Of a stretch of DNA of 64,000 bases, positions 1 to 10,825 are shown piece after piece (position 1 is the first letter of the stretch; each line of letters opens with the position of its first letter). The notes under the pieces were generated by a model that saw nothing but the letters and a program-made list of their open reading frames with translations, was not told the DNA's origin and did no database searches. Origin of the DNA: Enoplolaimus lenunculus (taxonomy: Eukaryota > Nematoda > Enoplea > Enoplida > Thoracostomopsidae); NCBI GenBank assembly GCA_030248215.1, contig JASANG010001502.1, positions 1 through 64,000 of the forward strand, written 5' to 3'. Both the position numbers and the translations under genes were made by a program.

Positions 1-44
1 AATATTAATTTTCAGTGGTGTTATACTTGTATTAAGGATATTTC

Positions 45-330
45 GGCCCATGTTACTTTAAGGGGCGTCCAGGTTTCTGGTGGGTCCATTAAAGAGTAGG
101 TTTGGATTCTAGATTACATTTTTTGCTTAGGCTTAGGCTTAGGGTTAGGCTTAGGCTTTCGAAAACGCTTTCGCAACGCTTAGGCTTAGGCTTAGGCTTA
201 GGGTTAGGCTTAGGCTTACGAAAACGCTTTCGCAACGCTTAGGCTTAGGCTTAGGGTTAGGCTTAGGCTTACGAAAACGCTTTCGCAACGCTTAGGCTTA
301 GGCTTAGGCTTAGGAATACGCAAGATTCGT
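45..330 (+). mobile_element. Small inverted-repeat transposon, type A, partial
   Basis: The left end reads GGCCCATGTTACTTTAAGGG, the end shared by all type A copies in this window. It is followed by the usual subterminal stretch (GGTTTCTGGTGGGTCC, GATTCTAGATTACA) and by TTAGGC units at about 122-318, broken three times by the motif CGAAAACGCTTTCGCAACG. No matching right end is found; past 330 the sequence resembles the outer part of a type C copy, so the element is truncated or chimeric. There is no coding capacity. Confidence 0.75.
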
Positions 331-1258
331 GGAGAACCGTGTTTCTGTGGGACTGGGATAGCGTAAAAGAAGCCTGTTTGCAAAAGCCTATGGCCTTATA
401 TGCATGTTTTGTAGTTGCAAATGCATTGCATTCTACCAAGGTGCGAATTTTTCGCAGCAACCGCACAGCAATTATTGCTACGATATGCTGGTGAAGTAGA
501 TGAAAGTAGATAAAAATTTCTTATCCAGCCCAACACGTAGACGCTGAAATTTAGTTTTTTTACCAGTGAGTATACTATATACACATAAAGTTAGTTTACC
601 CGTGGCACAGTTTACTCGCAAACACTTCTTTGACGGATCGAGAAAAACAACAAAAATTGTTCAATTGCTGTACAGAAATCAACGTTAAAAGCGGTAACCT
701 TGAACAAATTACGATGCAATACCCGTGGTCTTGGTTCGATGTTCGCTGTTTAGGAACTACCAATTTGTTAGTTTACCATTGAAAATAGTTACCGATGTGT
801 AAAAATTTAGAATGCGTGATGTATCAGTACACAATAAAGCGTCTATTTTAAACGATAAACAAGACTGAAATTGTAATTTTTAACTCGAAACCGTATCTGT
901 TTTTGTTTCTAAACTATAAATATGGCTCGTTAATCAACTCCTATAAATATCTGCGAAGAAAATTAAAATTTTGCCAAAATTTCCTTTGTTCAATGTTGAA
1001 CATTAGAATTTGTGAAATTATGCTTTATAGACAGATAAAAATATATTGAATCAATAACAAACTTCTTGCTTAATTCATATATTTCTACAATCGCACTTGG
1101 TTATAAATAGAAAAATACCTGCTGAAAAATATGTAAAAAAAGCTTTTAATTTGTTTTTAAGATATCTCTACAATGGCAGTTTATCTACTTTAAATGTTAT
1201 ATAAAAATTGGTAGCTAAGTAATTAACGAAAAACACTAACTATAAATTATAAAAGCAG
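331..1258. other. AT-rich stretch without a recognised gene
   Basis: Only short open frames with no coding character are present. No repeat family recognised elsewhere in the window is seen here. Confidence 0.5.
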
Positions 1259-1430
1259 CCAACATGGGCGGAGCGTTTTTCTGTGGGACTGCAATAGAGT
1301 ATATATGTGTTTAAGCTTTAAACTATGTTTTTGCTTAGGCATAAGCTTAGGTATAAACTCATTCTTACGCTTGGGATTAAGACTTAGGCTTAGGAATATG
1401 CTTATACCACTGTTACAACCTTGGTTTATA
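1259..1430 (-). mobile_element. Type C small transposon, partial
   Basis: The piece carries the type C outer motif TTTTTCTGTGGGACT, then a degenerate run of TTAGGC-like units and the subterminal ATATGCTTATACCACTGTT. Both extreme ends are eroded. Confidence 0.55.
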
Positions 1431-1595
1431 CATTGTCTGTGGCTTCCAAGAAAAATGTTTGGTTAAATTCTAAAATCTGTAAAACTGTCTTTTTTCGTCT
1501 TTGTATAAATTTTTGTAAGTATGCATATTTAAATGCGCACTAAATTTAAACAATTTGCTGTTTTAACTGATATTTATTGAAGAAGCAAAGGACTG

Positions 1596-2002
1596 TACCG
1601 TAGTGACTCTAAGGGGTGAAATAAGAGGGAGGTCTCCATTTTGAGTCCCAATCAAAAGGAGTCTGTATCCCTAATAAGAGTCCCTGACCCAAATTAGTGT
1701 CCATAAATGTCAATTATTCGTACTTGCAGTGCATTAGTGACTCCAGGAACAAATAAAGTTGAGTTCGAAAGTTTAAAGCATACATTCCTAAGTATAACAT
1801 TGTATTATCGCTGCGGTTGTTGATGCAAGCGTGGCAAATAAACGTTTAATTAAACGGATAGTTGCTATACCGGATATATCAGTAACGATGGGCGGCAGAG
1901 GGCCGGTTAAAAATAAAAAACAGTCCGTAACAGAATAACAGGGGTTAGACTCTGTAGAGGCCAAATAAATATCAGTCTTTCCTCTTATTCGGTCACTACG
2001 GT
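1596..2002 (+). mobile_element. TA-flanked MITE, TACTGTAGTGACC family
   Basis: The inverted ends read roughly TACCGTAGTGACTC on the left and the complement of CCGTAGTGACCGAATAAGAG on the right. The body repeats the theme GAGTCC...CTAATAAGAGTCC. The same body occurs at 25690-26011, 42351-42735, 43183-43581 and partly at 57738-57920. The open frame on the complement at 1788-2081 is a by-product of the repeat. The TA at both tips suggests a Tc1/mariner-type target; this is inference. Confidence 0.65.
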
Positions 2003-2499
2003 GGGACAGGTTTAAACTGGCACCTTGTTGAACCAGATTTAATCTGTGGCTCAACGTTTTGACTTTGACCGGTATTCGCAAATGGATGCAGCATCTATCA
2101 AACAGCTGGTCATAGGTCTTGTAATTTTCGAATCTCAGTGAATAGTGAAGTTAGAAATCTTAATATATTTTACGCAGTAAGACATGCCCTATTTCAGTAC
2201 TATTTTATGATCTGTAATTGCAGAAGTTGGTCAGTTTGAACACCTGTAAACTAATTAGTGATAAGTGTTTTATATAAGCATTTGACAATATGGGCTTTCC
2301 AGCTTATTGCGTTTTATTACTGATCATAAACGCTAAGACCTCGCTTAATCTGTACTGTAAAATGTTGACAAAAAGCAATTAGCGGTAAAATTTTAAGATG
2401 CTGGGCTTTATATATATAACAGGAGACAATTCTTTTGTTATTAGGGATAAATATTATTCTAACAATTTATAGATTTTCTCAAATTCTGTAAAATGAAAT

Positions 2500-2655
2500 G
2501 GCCAATGTAAAGAATAGGGGCGAATATAAGCTTAAGCCTAAGCCTAAGCCTACGCGTGAGAATGAGTTTATTCCTAAGCCTAAGCCTAAGCTAAGCCTAA
2601 GCGTGAGAATGAGTTTATTCCTAAGCCTAAGCCTAAGCCTAAGCGTGAGAATGTG
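2500..2655 (+). mobile_element. Type C small transposon, partial
   Basis: The left end is GGCCAATGTAAAGAATAGGG. Complement-oriented TTAGGC arrays follow, with a duplicated block GCGTGAGAATGAGTTTATTC. The right end is missing. Confidence 0.65.
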
Positions 2656-2884
2656 GTTCTTGTATTTTGCTTAAAATTAACTTAAAGACAAGTTTATTTT
2701 GGTTGACGTTATTTTTAGTAAATATATTGGGGTTCGAATTACAACTCTGTAGTAGGATCGAGTGAGTACTCCAGGCTAGGGAATCATAAGATATATAAAA
2801 CTCTTGCTGCGTTTTGAAACAAGGGTTTACGTTGATGCTAAGGTTGCTTTTTACCAAATGTAAAACCAAACACATAATAACGTT

Positions 2885-3335
2885 AGCCCATGTATAGAAC
2901 AGGGCCGAAGCATTTTCCTGCAGAGCTATAATAATGTCAAGTTAAGCTTTAGACTAACTGTTTTGCAAAGGCTTAGGCTTAGGCTTAGGAATAGGCTCAT
3001 CCTTACACTTAGGCTTAATAATAGGCTCATCCTTACACTTTAGGAATAGGCTCATCCTTACGCTTAGGTTTAGGAATAGGCTCATCCTTACGCTTAGGCT
3101 TAGGAATAGGCTCATCCTTACACTTAGGCTTAGGAATAGGCTCATCCTTACGCTTAGGCTTAGGAATAGGCTCATCCTTACGTGTAGGCTTAGGAATAGG
3201 CTCATCCTTACGTTTAGGCTTAAGACTAGGCTCATCGTTACACTTAGGCTTAAGACTAGGCTCATCCTTACACTTAGGCTTAGGCTTAGGAACATGACTA
3301 TACCACCGTTCCGAACCCAGTTCTATACGTGGGCC
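2885..3335 (-). mobile_element. Type B small transposon with an expanded 30-bp minisatellite
   Basis: The ends are AGCCCATGTATAGAACAGGG and the complement of GGCCCACGTATAGAACTGGG. The core, about 3000-3290, is some nine copies of a 30-bp unit (AGGCTCATCCTTACGCTTAGG and onward) that combines TTAGGC with a spacer present only once in other type B copies. The flanks match at 6 of 8 bases, suggesting an old 8-bp target duplication. The long open frame across it (2954-3295) follows from a 30-bp period without stops and is not a gene. Confidence 0.75.
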
Positions 3336-3705
3336 TTAGCGTTTTTGCCAGCCTAACTAATCATTTCCGAGTTTGTTCGCTTAAAAAAGTGTTTTGTAAC
3401 GTGGTGTCTGAAACGCGAAATCTGTAAAATAGTGAGCATTTTTGACACAACTAAAGAGCGCAAACAACGATGGCCCGTGTGAAATTATCAAGACAACACT
3501 TTTACTTGTTAGCCACATTTTTTCGGGCGAACGGGGATACTCGTGCAATTTATTTCGTGTTGCATTCATTGCCTGAAATAACGAGACATGACTCTAGTCG
3601 GACTTTACCTTTATACAATGATATACTACGGCAAGAAACTGTTTAATAACGAAACTGATTGTACAGATTTAATAGAACAAAATCGACAAAGGTTATGCTG
3701 AGTTC

Positions 3706-3896
3706 GGCCAATGTTGCTTTATGGGGCGCAGCAGTAGATTAAGCGTTTTCCTAAGCCTAAGCTCAAGCCTAAGCGTTGCAAAAATCTATTCCTAAGCCTA
3801 AGCCTAAGCCTAAGCAAAAAAATGTAATCTAGAATCCAAGCTTACTGTTTTATGGACCCACCAGAAACCTGCACGGCCCTTAAAGTAACATGGGCC
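3706..3896 (-). mobile_element. Type A small transposon
   Basis: Both ends are present: GGCCAATGTTGCTTTATGGG on the left and the complement of GGCCCATGTTACTTTAAGGG on the right. The core holds a few complement TTAGGC units. No clear target duplication remains. Confidence 0.75.
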
Positions 3897-3965
3897 CGAA
3901 TTTAAGTACTTTTAAATTTGTTTATAGACAGTATAACTGACAATTTTTTCATTTAATTAAGTTTA

Positions 3966-4171
3966 CACTGCAAAAAACGGTGAGTCAAATTGACTCTCTC
4001 CGAAATAGGCTCTACGGGACTACACAACCGGAGTCAAAATCGACTCCGCCAGAGTCAAATTCGACTCACTGAGTCGCACGTTTGACTGGCGGAGTCGAAT
4101 TTGACTCAGTTTGTGTAGTCCCGTAGAGCCTATTTCGTAGAGAGTCAATTTGACTCACCATTTTTGCAGTA
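3966..4171. mobile_element. Palindromic foldback MITE (CACTGC family)
   Basis: A near-perfect palindrome of about 206 bp. It starts TA|CACTGCAAAAAACGG and ends with the complement of that sequence followed by TA. The arms carry the themes GAGTCAAATTGACTC and GACTCCGCCAGAGTC. Related copies are at 4711-4920, 8597-8746, 22037-22193 and 23075-23292. TA at both tips fits a Tc1/mariner-type target. Confidence 0.85.
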
Positions 4172-4234
4172 TAGAGTCAAAGGTCGACTACAGTCATGTC
4201 TCTGCAACACAGCAATCATCGTGCGAGTGTTCCA

Positions 4235-4598
4235 TTAACGAGCCAGTGACCAAAAAGGCAACATTGCTGCGTTTTCTTGGCTTCGAACACACCGTTTAAC
4301 ATAACAACCCGATATTGTTTGAAGAACACATCGAAGCCGTCCTTGTTGTCGGTCCCACAATTCGCCCGTTACTCCACGATGCCGGATGCCTAAAATTTCC
4401 GGGGTGCAATCGAAATCTGTATAACACTGATTAGAGCACGAGCCTTGTTTGGGACCGTAAAAACGTTTTGGTCTTGTATTTTCAGGCGAAAACCGTTTGG
4501 TTGACGCATCGTTTTCACTTATTGCTGTTGAGCCAAATGCATAAAGTATGACGCTGATTAAAAGTACTATTCTGAAGAAGTCTAGCATTGTTTACTCC
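4235..4598 (-). CDS. Secreted six-cysteine peptide precursor 1
   Basis: Encodes 117 residues, start codon at 4588-4586 and stop at 4237-4235. Residues 1-20 are a typical signal peptide (FFRIVLLISVILYAFGS core). Two dibasic KR sites follow at 31-32 and 41-42, where a proprotein convertase could cut to release a mature chain starting FYGPKQGSC. The mature part has six cysteines at 51, 55, 61, 87, 95 and 100: C-x3-C-x5-C-x25-C-x7-C-x4-C. The peptide gene at 26754-27008 has the same spacing apart from the long loop, so the two are probable paralogues. The start codon lies 10 bases after a TTTTTTATTCTAG acceptor (exon begins 4598), fitting a spliced leader or a 5' UTR intron. Family and function are not recognised; a neuropeptide-like, defence or other secreted role are all possible. 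The residues after C100 are unusual and could reflect an unseen intron. Confidence 0.6.
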
Positions 4599-4710
4599 TA
4601 GAATAAAAAAAACAAGATACAACTCGAGCAGAAAAATACCGAAAATAAAGGTTATAAAAGCATTTATTTAAATTATAGATCATGTTGAAGTCGATAATTT
4701 TAAAACAATA

Positions 4711-4920
4711 CACTGCAAAAAATGGTGAGTCAAATTGAGTCTCTCGAAAACAGGCTTTTCCTGACTACACAAACTGAGTCAAATTCGACTCCGCCAGTAG
4801 TCAAATTCAACTCAATGAGTCGCACGTTTGACTCCGGCGGAGTCGAATTTGACTCAGTTTGTGTAGTCAGAAAAAGCCTGTTTTCAAGAGAGTCAATTTG
4901 ACTTACCATTTTTTACAGTG
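4711..4920. mobile_element. Palindromic foldback MITE (CACTGC family)
   Basis: A near-perfect palindrome of 210 bp bounded by TA on both sides, starting CACTGCAAAAAATGGTGAG and ending with its complement. It lies about 110 bp upstream of the peptide gene at 4235-4598. Confidence 0.88.
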
Positions 4921-5068
4921 TATATAAGGATTGTTAGAAGTTCTTTAAGAAATATTCAAGTGATAGCAGGTCAGTCCAATTTGCGAGGACAGGAACCAGA
5001 AGTGATGCAAAATTTAACAATAAAACCATGCTGAACTGTAGCTGTTGTAGCAATGTCAAAACGTTAAT

Positions 5069-5256
5069 GGCCCATGTATAGATCATGGAGGCACTTTCTA
5101 TTCGCTAGACCACTATGGAGTAAGTTTATGCTTTAGACTAAATTTTTGCTTATCGCTAGGCTTTAGGCTTATCTTTAAGCTAACGCGTAGGAGTAGGTTT
5201 TGGCTTAGGAATATACTTATACTACAGTAATGATCTTGATCTATACGTACTTGGCC
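5069..5256 (-). mobile_element. Type B small transposon
   Basis: The left end is GGCCCATGTATAGATCATGG and the right end the complement of GGCCAAGTACGTATAGATC. The TTAGGC core is strongly decayed, suggesting an older copy. Confidence 0.65.
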
Positions 5257-6695
5257 GATTGGGTAATAGAAGTGTAATAATCGCCTCAAAAATGCAAAAA
5301 TCAATAAACAGACTGTAGTGATCCAAATATAAAAAATAACTGATACATATTTGGCTTTATCATGGAATATACTACGCTTGTTATTCTGTTACGGATTGTT
5401 ATTTGTTGTTTTAACCAGTCCTCTTGTTTTGTACAACACCACTGTAGTGACCCAAATCAGCAGGGAAAGACTAGTATCTATTTTGCATTTTCAATCGGTA
5501 ACTGCCTGTTATTTGGTCACGGGCTGTTATATATTCTTAATTCATGCCATGTTTAGTTGAACTCAACACTCTTTTATTTATATGGTTTCCTTTAGATAGA
5601 ACGGACTTGATTCAGGAAGACGGAATCCGCAATCAAAACCACCCACCAGATCCCGACAAAATTAAATTTTTTCGGTAATTTATTTCAAAAATTGCGTCTG
5701 ACTTTTCGCTCGCTAGTTTTTATTAGATTGTCTTCTATTTTTGACTCTTGATTTTTTACCTAAACATTTTGCGTGCGTCTAGTGTTTTGTTCGCTTCGCT
5801 CGCCAAACATAGTTGCACGTAGAGCAGCGTGGGCCGACCATTCTAAGTGATGGACACCAAGGTCAATTTAAGAACTCAACAGGAATCAAATGTTTCACAC
5901 GTTTGAAAGCAAAACACGCATTTCACGTCTCGGTCTGCAATTTTTTCACATTGGTACCAAGGTAGCGTATGCTTGGACTAGGTCCACATCACATATGATA
6001 GTACAAAACGAAGCTATTTTAAGTCTAATATGCTTCGCAGTTTGGTTTTCAAACGGGATCAATGCTACCAAAGGCACTGACCGAACAAAGTCAATTTTGA
6101 AAATTCCGTTTGATCCAAAAAGCGAACTTTGTTGAGAAACTTGAACAAAAAAAATGCGTCCGGCTTTTCGCTCACTAACGTCGTTCCTCACTACGTAGGG
6201 GTTCAAAACAATCTTCAGTTAATTATGTCTAGGCTTATATCCATAAAGCCTAAATTAGCGCTTAAGTACTGTTCGGGACCAGGTGTTGAAGAAGAATCAT
6301 TTTTTAAACATTTTGCCGTTTTTTTTTCGTAACAGAATAAATGTTTTTACAAATAATTCTCGTCGAATTTCAGTCACATCAACGTAAACGCTTGTGACTC
6401 AAACAATTGTTGTTAATTTATAAATTTCACCATCAAAAGTTAAAAAAAAATATTCGTACAAAACAACAAAAATCAAAATTTTCACCACCACAAATTTGAA
6501 AAAATCGCACAAAACAACAAAAATCAAACTTTGGTTTACAACGGAAATCGAACAGTTACGCAATTAATTACTTATACTTTCAATTAGATTCACTTGTTTG
6601 GGGCTGAATTTTAAAGAACACATTCTATAAAATTGGTAATCATACAAGAAGATACGCTTCACTTGAATCCGTCTGGCAATCGTTTGCTTAGACTG
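5257..6695. other. Gene-free stretch with decayed repeats
   Basis: Contains a fragment of the TACTGTAGTGACC family at about 5310-5530 and AT-rich unique sequence. The short open frames here, some of which overlap on both strands, show no domain or splice support. Confidence 0.45.
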
Positions 6696-6810
6696 CACTG
6701 TAGTGACCCGAATGAAAGGGTGTGCAAAAGGTCTCTATTTTCAGTTTTAATCAATAAGAGTCCGTATATCAAATTAGAATCTATTAGGTATTGAATCCAT
6801 AAGTCATAGA
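6696..6810 (+). mobile_element. Fragment of the TACTGTAGTGACC MITE family
   Basis: One end (ACTGTAGTGACCCGAATGA) and part of the body (AATAAGAGTCCGTAT) are recognisable; the other end is missing. Confidence 0.55.
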
Positions 6811-7014
6811 GAACATTAACGAAATAAAAGCAGAATATTGGCAAAGACTGCTGAAAAATGTAATAGACACTCAGACGATCCGCATAAATTTTGTTATATA
6901 TACGAAAACAACGGATAAGGCCATCAACAAAAATGCTTCGGAGAATGTCAATTCTGTCCTAAAGAAAGAATAAGTAATGTTGAATCCAACTAACATGGTT
7001 TTGTTAGCAAATGC

Positions 7015-7193
7015 TGCCAACGTTACTTTAATGGGCGTAACAGTAGATTAAGCGTATTCCTAAGCCTAAGCCTAAGCGTTGCGAAAATGTTTTACTCAGC
7101 CTTAGCCTAAGCAAAAAAATGTAATCAAGAATCTAAACCTACTCTTTTATGGACCCACCAGAAACCTGGACGCCCCTTGAAGTAACATGGGCC
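7015..7193 (-). mobile_element. Type A small transposon
   Basis: The ends are TGCCAACGTTACTTTAATGG and the complement of GGCCCATGTTACTTCAAGGG. The core has only a few TTAGGC complements. The subterminal GGACCCACCAGAAACCTGG is shared with other type A copies. Confidence 0.75.
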
Positions 7194-7635
7194 ATACACT
7201 CTATGCAGGCAATGCCTAACTGTTACAAAGTTTACGAAAACATCTGCTTTAGTAATTCGCTCTTCGAAACAACGCGTGAAATTTTAGACTTACAAGCAGA
7301 GAAACTAATGAATTACTTGTGCTGAAAAAGGTTGTGGCAGACGCTTTTTAACGGTAGTCAAAACGCTATTTTATCATCAATATAAATGGTTTTCTTAAAC
7401 TCGACAAGCGTTTTGTGTTCGATTGCTAAGACAAATAACTTTCAAGTTAAACAAATATATTTTTGCTGATTTTCAAAATATTAGTTTCCTAGCATTCCGG
7501 CGGTAAAATTGGCAAATTTAAAATAGTGCGGGTCTCATGTGGTTATATTTTAAAAAAACAAGGCTGTATTAACCACAGGTCACTGATAGCTGCCGGATAT
7601 TCAGATACAAAAAAATCCGTGTCCATTATATTTAC

Positions 7636-7823
7636 GGCCTATGTATAGAACAGGGCCGAAGCAGTAGTATAAGCATATTCCTACGCCTAAGTCTAAGCGT
7701 ATGGATGAGCCTATTCCTAAGCCTAAGCCTAAGCCTAAGTCTAAGCAAAAGATAGTCTAAAACTTAAACTGACTGTGTTATCGCCCCTCCGGAAAACGAT
7801 CCGGCCTGTTCTATACAGGGGCC
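7636..7823 (-). mobile_element. Type B small transposon with perfect 8-bp target duplication
   Basis: The ends are GGCCTATGTATAGAACAGGG and the complement of GGCCCCTGTATAGAACAGG. It is flanked on both sides by ATATTTAC (7628-7635 and 7824-7831), an exact 8-bp duplication. The core has complement TTAGGC units around a GTATGGATGAGCCTATTCC spacer. This is one of the cleanest copies for defining the family. Confidence 0.9.
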
Positions 7824-8111
7824 ATATTTACTATTCATACTATATTTGTACATATATATAAGAAGCCCAAATCGTGTGAACGTCGCCTTACGCTTTAAAC
7901 CTTTTCAATTTAAAACCTGAAGTCATGCAACATTTGAGAATTCAAATATTTGCTTTTGCCCGGCACAATAGTTACGGTCGACTTAAAATACAATGACTAA
8001 ACATAAAAGTGAACTATCACAAACATCCCTTATTTGATTTTAAAACATTCAACGAAATCGAGAGAGTGAAGTGTGGCATTGCATTCGTATGACTAGGTCG
8101 TTACGAAAGTT

Positions 8112-8241
8112 AGCCAATGTAAAAAACAGGGGCAGAACAGCATTATAAGCACATTCCTAAGGCTAAAACTTAGTCTAAAGCTTATGCTTACTCTTTTCTA
8201 GTCCCACAGAAAAACGTTCAGCCCTGATCTTTACATGAGCC
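8112..8241 (-). mobile_element. Type C small transposon, short
   Basis: The ends are AGCCAATGTAAAAAACAGGG and the complement of GGCTCATGTAAAGATCAGGG. The flanks CGAAAGTT and AGAAAGTT match at 7 of 8 bases. The TTAGGC core is nearly lost. Confidence 0.75.
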
Positions 8242-8596
8242 AGAAAGTTGATTAAACCAAATGAAACGAGGGACGAGCAGTGTTAGCATTGGTTATACGT
8301 TGACTGGTAAGGCCGCTTTTGGCGTACCAATGATTTCATTTTTGGTTCAGGATACAACCTCATGTGAAGTGAGCACGGGTAATGCGGACACATAAGGATA
8401 AATTGTTCAAATCTGTACACATCACATTAATTTAGGTCCGATAACGCTCAGATAATAAACATGTATGAAAACTTATTCATGACATGTAACTCATCAGCAA
8501 TACACGGTATACATTGGTAGATAAATTGATTTTTAAGATACTGAACAGTAACGGATCATATTGGCGGTTTCAGCTTAAACCGATAGGTACTAGGTA

Positions 8597-8746
8597 CACT
8601 GCAAAAAATGGTGAGTCAAATTGACTCTCTCCGAAACAGGCTTTTTATAACTACACAAACTGAGTTAAAATTCGACTCCGGCTGAGCCAAACTCGGCTCA
8701 ATATGAAAAACCTGTTTCGGAGAGATTCAATTTGACTCACCATTAT
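8597..8746. mobile_element. Foldback MITE (CACTGC family), internally deleted
   Basis: Begins TA|CACTGCAAAAAATGGTGAG. The right arm ends at TTGACTCACCATTATCC, so the tip has decayed and the central part is shorter than in other copies. Confidence 0.75.
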
Positions 8747-8913
8747 CCATATACATTTCTTCAGTTTGAATTGAAAAATGCCTTTCAACGCCTTGGATAT
8801 TTCAATTGAGCTTTTCGCTGATAGCCTGTTGTGATGGACATTGTTTGATAAAACCGAATCGATGCTGCTAAAAGAATTTTAATCTGCATGCGTGAATATT
8901 GACCGGATACATA

Positions 8914-9157
8914 TCAAAACCAATAAAACCGGAAACTGCCTTTGTAATGGTCACAGGAAATTACTAAGCTGCACGGAATGTATTTGCAAAAACGGCTCGC
9001 GTAAAGGTTTGTCATCATAAATTGCTGGCAGGGTTTTGCTGAGCGCTTCCATGATTTATAAAAAGGAACCGTCATGAGGTTGTAGACAGTTAGATATATG
9101 CGACTGTATGCCTTAAGAATTCCAAAGTTTGCTACCAAAGCGATCCGCAGTAGCATG
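8914..9157 (-). CDS. Doubtful small ORF with signal-like start and four spaced cysteines
   Basis: From an ATG near 9157 the minus frame reads a hydrophobic start (MLLRIALVANFGILKAYSR) and then a lysine/arginine segment (SWKRSAKP) with cysteines spaced C-x14-C-x4-C-x5-C before stopping at 8914. The layout resembles a small secreted peptide, but no family is recognised. The sequence just upstream (to about 9275) is a fragment of the TACTGTAGTGACC transposon, so chance cannot be excluded. Confidence 0.2.
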
Positions 9158-9159
9158 AT

Positions 9160-9275
9160 TGTTATGGTTTTCCAAAAGGAGCAGGCATCGCAAGTTTCGA
9201 ACTCAACTTTATTTGGTCCTGGAGGACTTAAAATGGGGACCACCTATTACCTCCTTCTTATTCGGGTCACTCAAG
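9160..9275 (-). mobile_element. Fragment of the TACTGTAGTGACC MITE family
   Basis: Carries AAATGGGGACCACCTATTA and the tip CTTCTTATTCGGGTCACT. It explains the overlapping plus-strand open frames at 9098-9410. Confidence 0.55.
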
Positions 9276-9489
9276 TACCTGGCTGGCTTTATTGCAGGCA
9301 TGTTTACAACAAAATTTGGCTTCCCTAAGACTGCAAATGGGCAAAGAGTTTTTCTTCCAAAAAATAGTGAAGCGACAAAAATTTTCGTTCAACTCTTCTG
9401 CAAGCAATAAATCTGTGGCAGGCTGTCATATATAATTAGAGAAGCTTGAAATATCGCGGACAGAGCTTTTTCGCAACCACTTTAGCGAG

Positions 9490-9746
9490 TTTATTTATGA
9501 ACAACCCAAACACGGACTTGCTTCCGTTTGACAATGAACTGTGGTTTTACAACCACACCACATCGATTGCACAAGATTTCCACCTGCCGACAATGTCCAC
9601 AATTCATTCTCTTGCCATACGAAGCATGCAACACTCGGAATGCTAACGGTCATATCGCCGTTTCTTGTTTTGACCCCGAACCTAAAATCGTGTCCAGACA
9701 TCACTTCGCACTGATTCGTTGTGTTTACATTTGCATATAGAAACGC
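9490..9746 (-). CDS. Probable last exon of an unrecognised cysteine-rich protein
   Basis: An open frame of 83 codons runs from a possible splice acceptor (GTTAAAACAG, exon begins 9746) to a TAA at 9497-9495. The stop overlaps an AATAAA signal (9495-9490), so the transcript could end here. The frame has normal coding texture, and its C-terminus is cysteine-rich (MWCGC, then VHC, SPC and LGC). No family is recognised and no upstream exon was found on the minus strand. The polypyrimidine tract before the acceptor is weak. The type C transposon at 9765-9948 sits just upstream, in what would be the intron. Confidence 0.38.
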
Positions 9747-9764
9747 CTGTTTTAACATTATATT

Positions 9765-9948
9765 GACGCATGTAAAGATCAGGGACGGAACGTTTTTCTG
9801 TGGGACTAGAAAAGACTAAGCTTCAGCTTTAGACTAATGTTTTCCTTGGCTTAGGATTAGGCTTAGGAATATGGTCATTCTTACGCGTACGCTTAGGCTT
9901 AGGCATATGCTTATAATACTAGTTCCGCCCCTGTTCTTTACATTTGCC
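9765..9948 (+). mobile_element. Type C small transposon
   Basis: The ends are GACGCATGTAAAGATCAGGG and the complement of GGCAAATGTAAAGAACAGGG. The outer motif TTTTTCTGTGGGACTAG and a TTAGGC core are present. The flanks match at about 6 of 8 bases. Confidence 0.72.
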
Positions 9949-10451
9949 ACAATATTGAACGGGAGTAAGGATTCTTCTCTTTTGAAGACCTGGTTAAAGA
10001 GACCTTTTGCTTTTGTTCAGTTGTGACCCTCGGACATCTACCCAACCTACGTTAACAATTCAACAACTAAATTTAAGAACGAAGTGTGTTGCGTTTGACC
10101 ATATGAGCGAAAGCTACAGCCTTGATGTAGTATTTTTGTAAAATAATCACGTTAGTTAAACTGATCTAAAATCTAATAATGTCATCTGCAAATGTGGCTG
10201 TTTTTATTACTTTTTCGAAATAGGAGACATTTTAACAATTTCACGAGTATTTTTGCTTGAGTATTCGACCGATTCTCAACTTGTCGCACTAATTTGTTTA
10301 ACGCGGAGCAGTTGAGTTGATCCTTCATCTTACGATCGAACTCTCTTTTAAATTATTATACGAACCATAATTTAGCTGCTATTAATTTAATTGTTTCATT
10401 TAATTGCATAAGCCAGCTTTGAATACCTAATTCAAGCGTTATAAGTTTTGT
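9949..10451. other. AT-rich stretch, nothing recognised
   Basis: Unique AT-rich sequence without convincing open frames, splice sites or family repeats. Confidence 0.4.
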
Positions 10452-10825
10452 GGCCCATGTATAGAACAGGGCCGGAACAGTAGTACAAGCATATTCATAA
10501 GCCTAAGCCTAAGCCTAAGCGTATAGATGAGCCTATTATTAAGCCTAAGCCCAAGCCTAAGCAATAAATAGTCTATAGCTTAAACTGACTTTATTATAGC
10601 CCCTCCGGAAACCGAGGGTCGGATCGTTTTCCGAAGGGGCTATAATAGAGTCAGTTTACGCTTTAGACTAATTTTTTGCTTAGGCTTAAGCTTAGACTTA
10701 GGCTTTAGGCTTAGGAATAGGCTCATTCATACGCTTAGGCTTAGGCTTAGGTTTGGGCTTAGGCTTAGGCTTAGACTTAAGAATATGCTTATACTACTGT
10801 TCCGGCCCTGTTTTATACATGGGCC
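10452..10825. mobile_element. Head-to-head dimer of two type B transposons
   Basis: Two type B copies face each other. The outer ends are GGCCCATGTATAGAACAGGG and the complement of GGCCCATGTATAAAACAGGG. Where a single copy would end, the inner parts fuse through GGAAACCGAGGGTCGGATCG and continue into the second copy in inverted orientation. Complement TTAGGC units lie in the left half and direct TTAGGC units in the right, making a long palindrome-like unit. Confidence 0.8.

Noticed and set aside
45-330. TTAGGC runs as a real telomere or chromosome end
   Set aside because: The arrays are short, occur in both orientations throughout the window, and are mostly bracketed by transposon ends with target duplications.
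1788-2081. Open frames at 1788-2081, 25826-26032, 42238-42495 and 43249-43440 as genes
   Set aside because: They are related to each other only because they lie in copies of the same TACTGTAGTGACC MITE.
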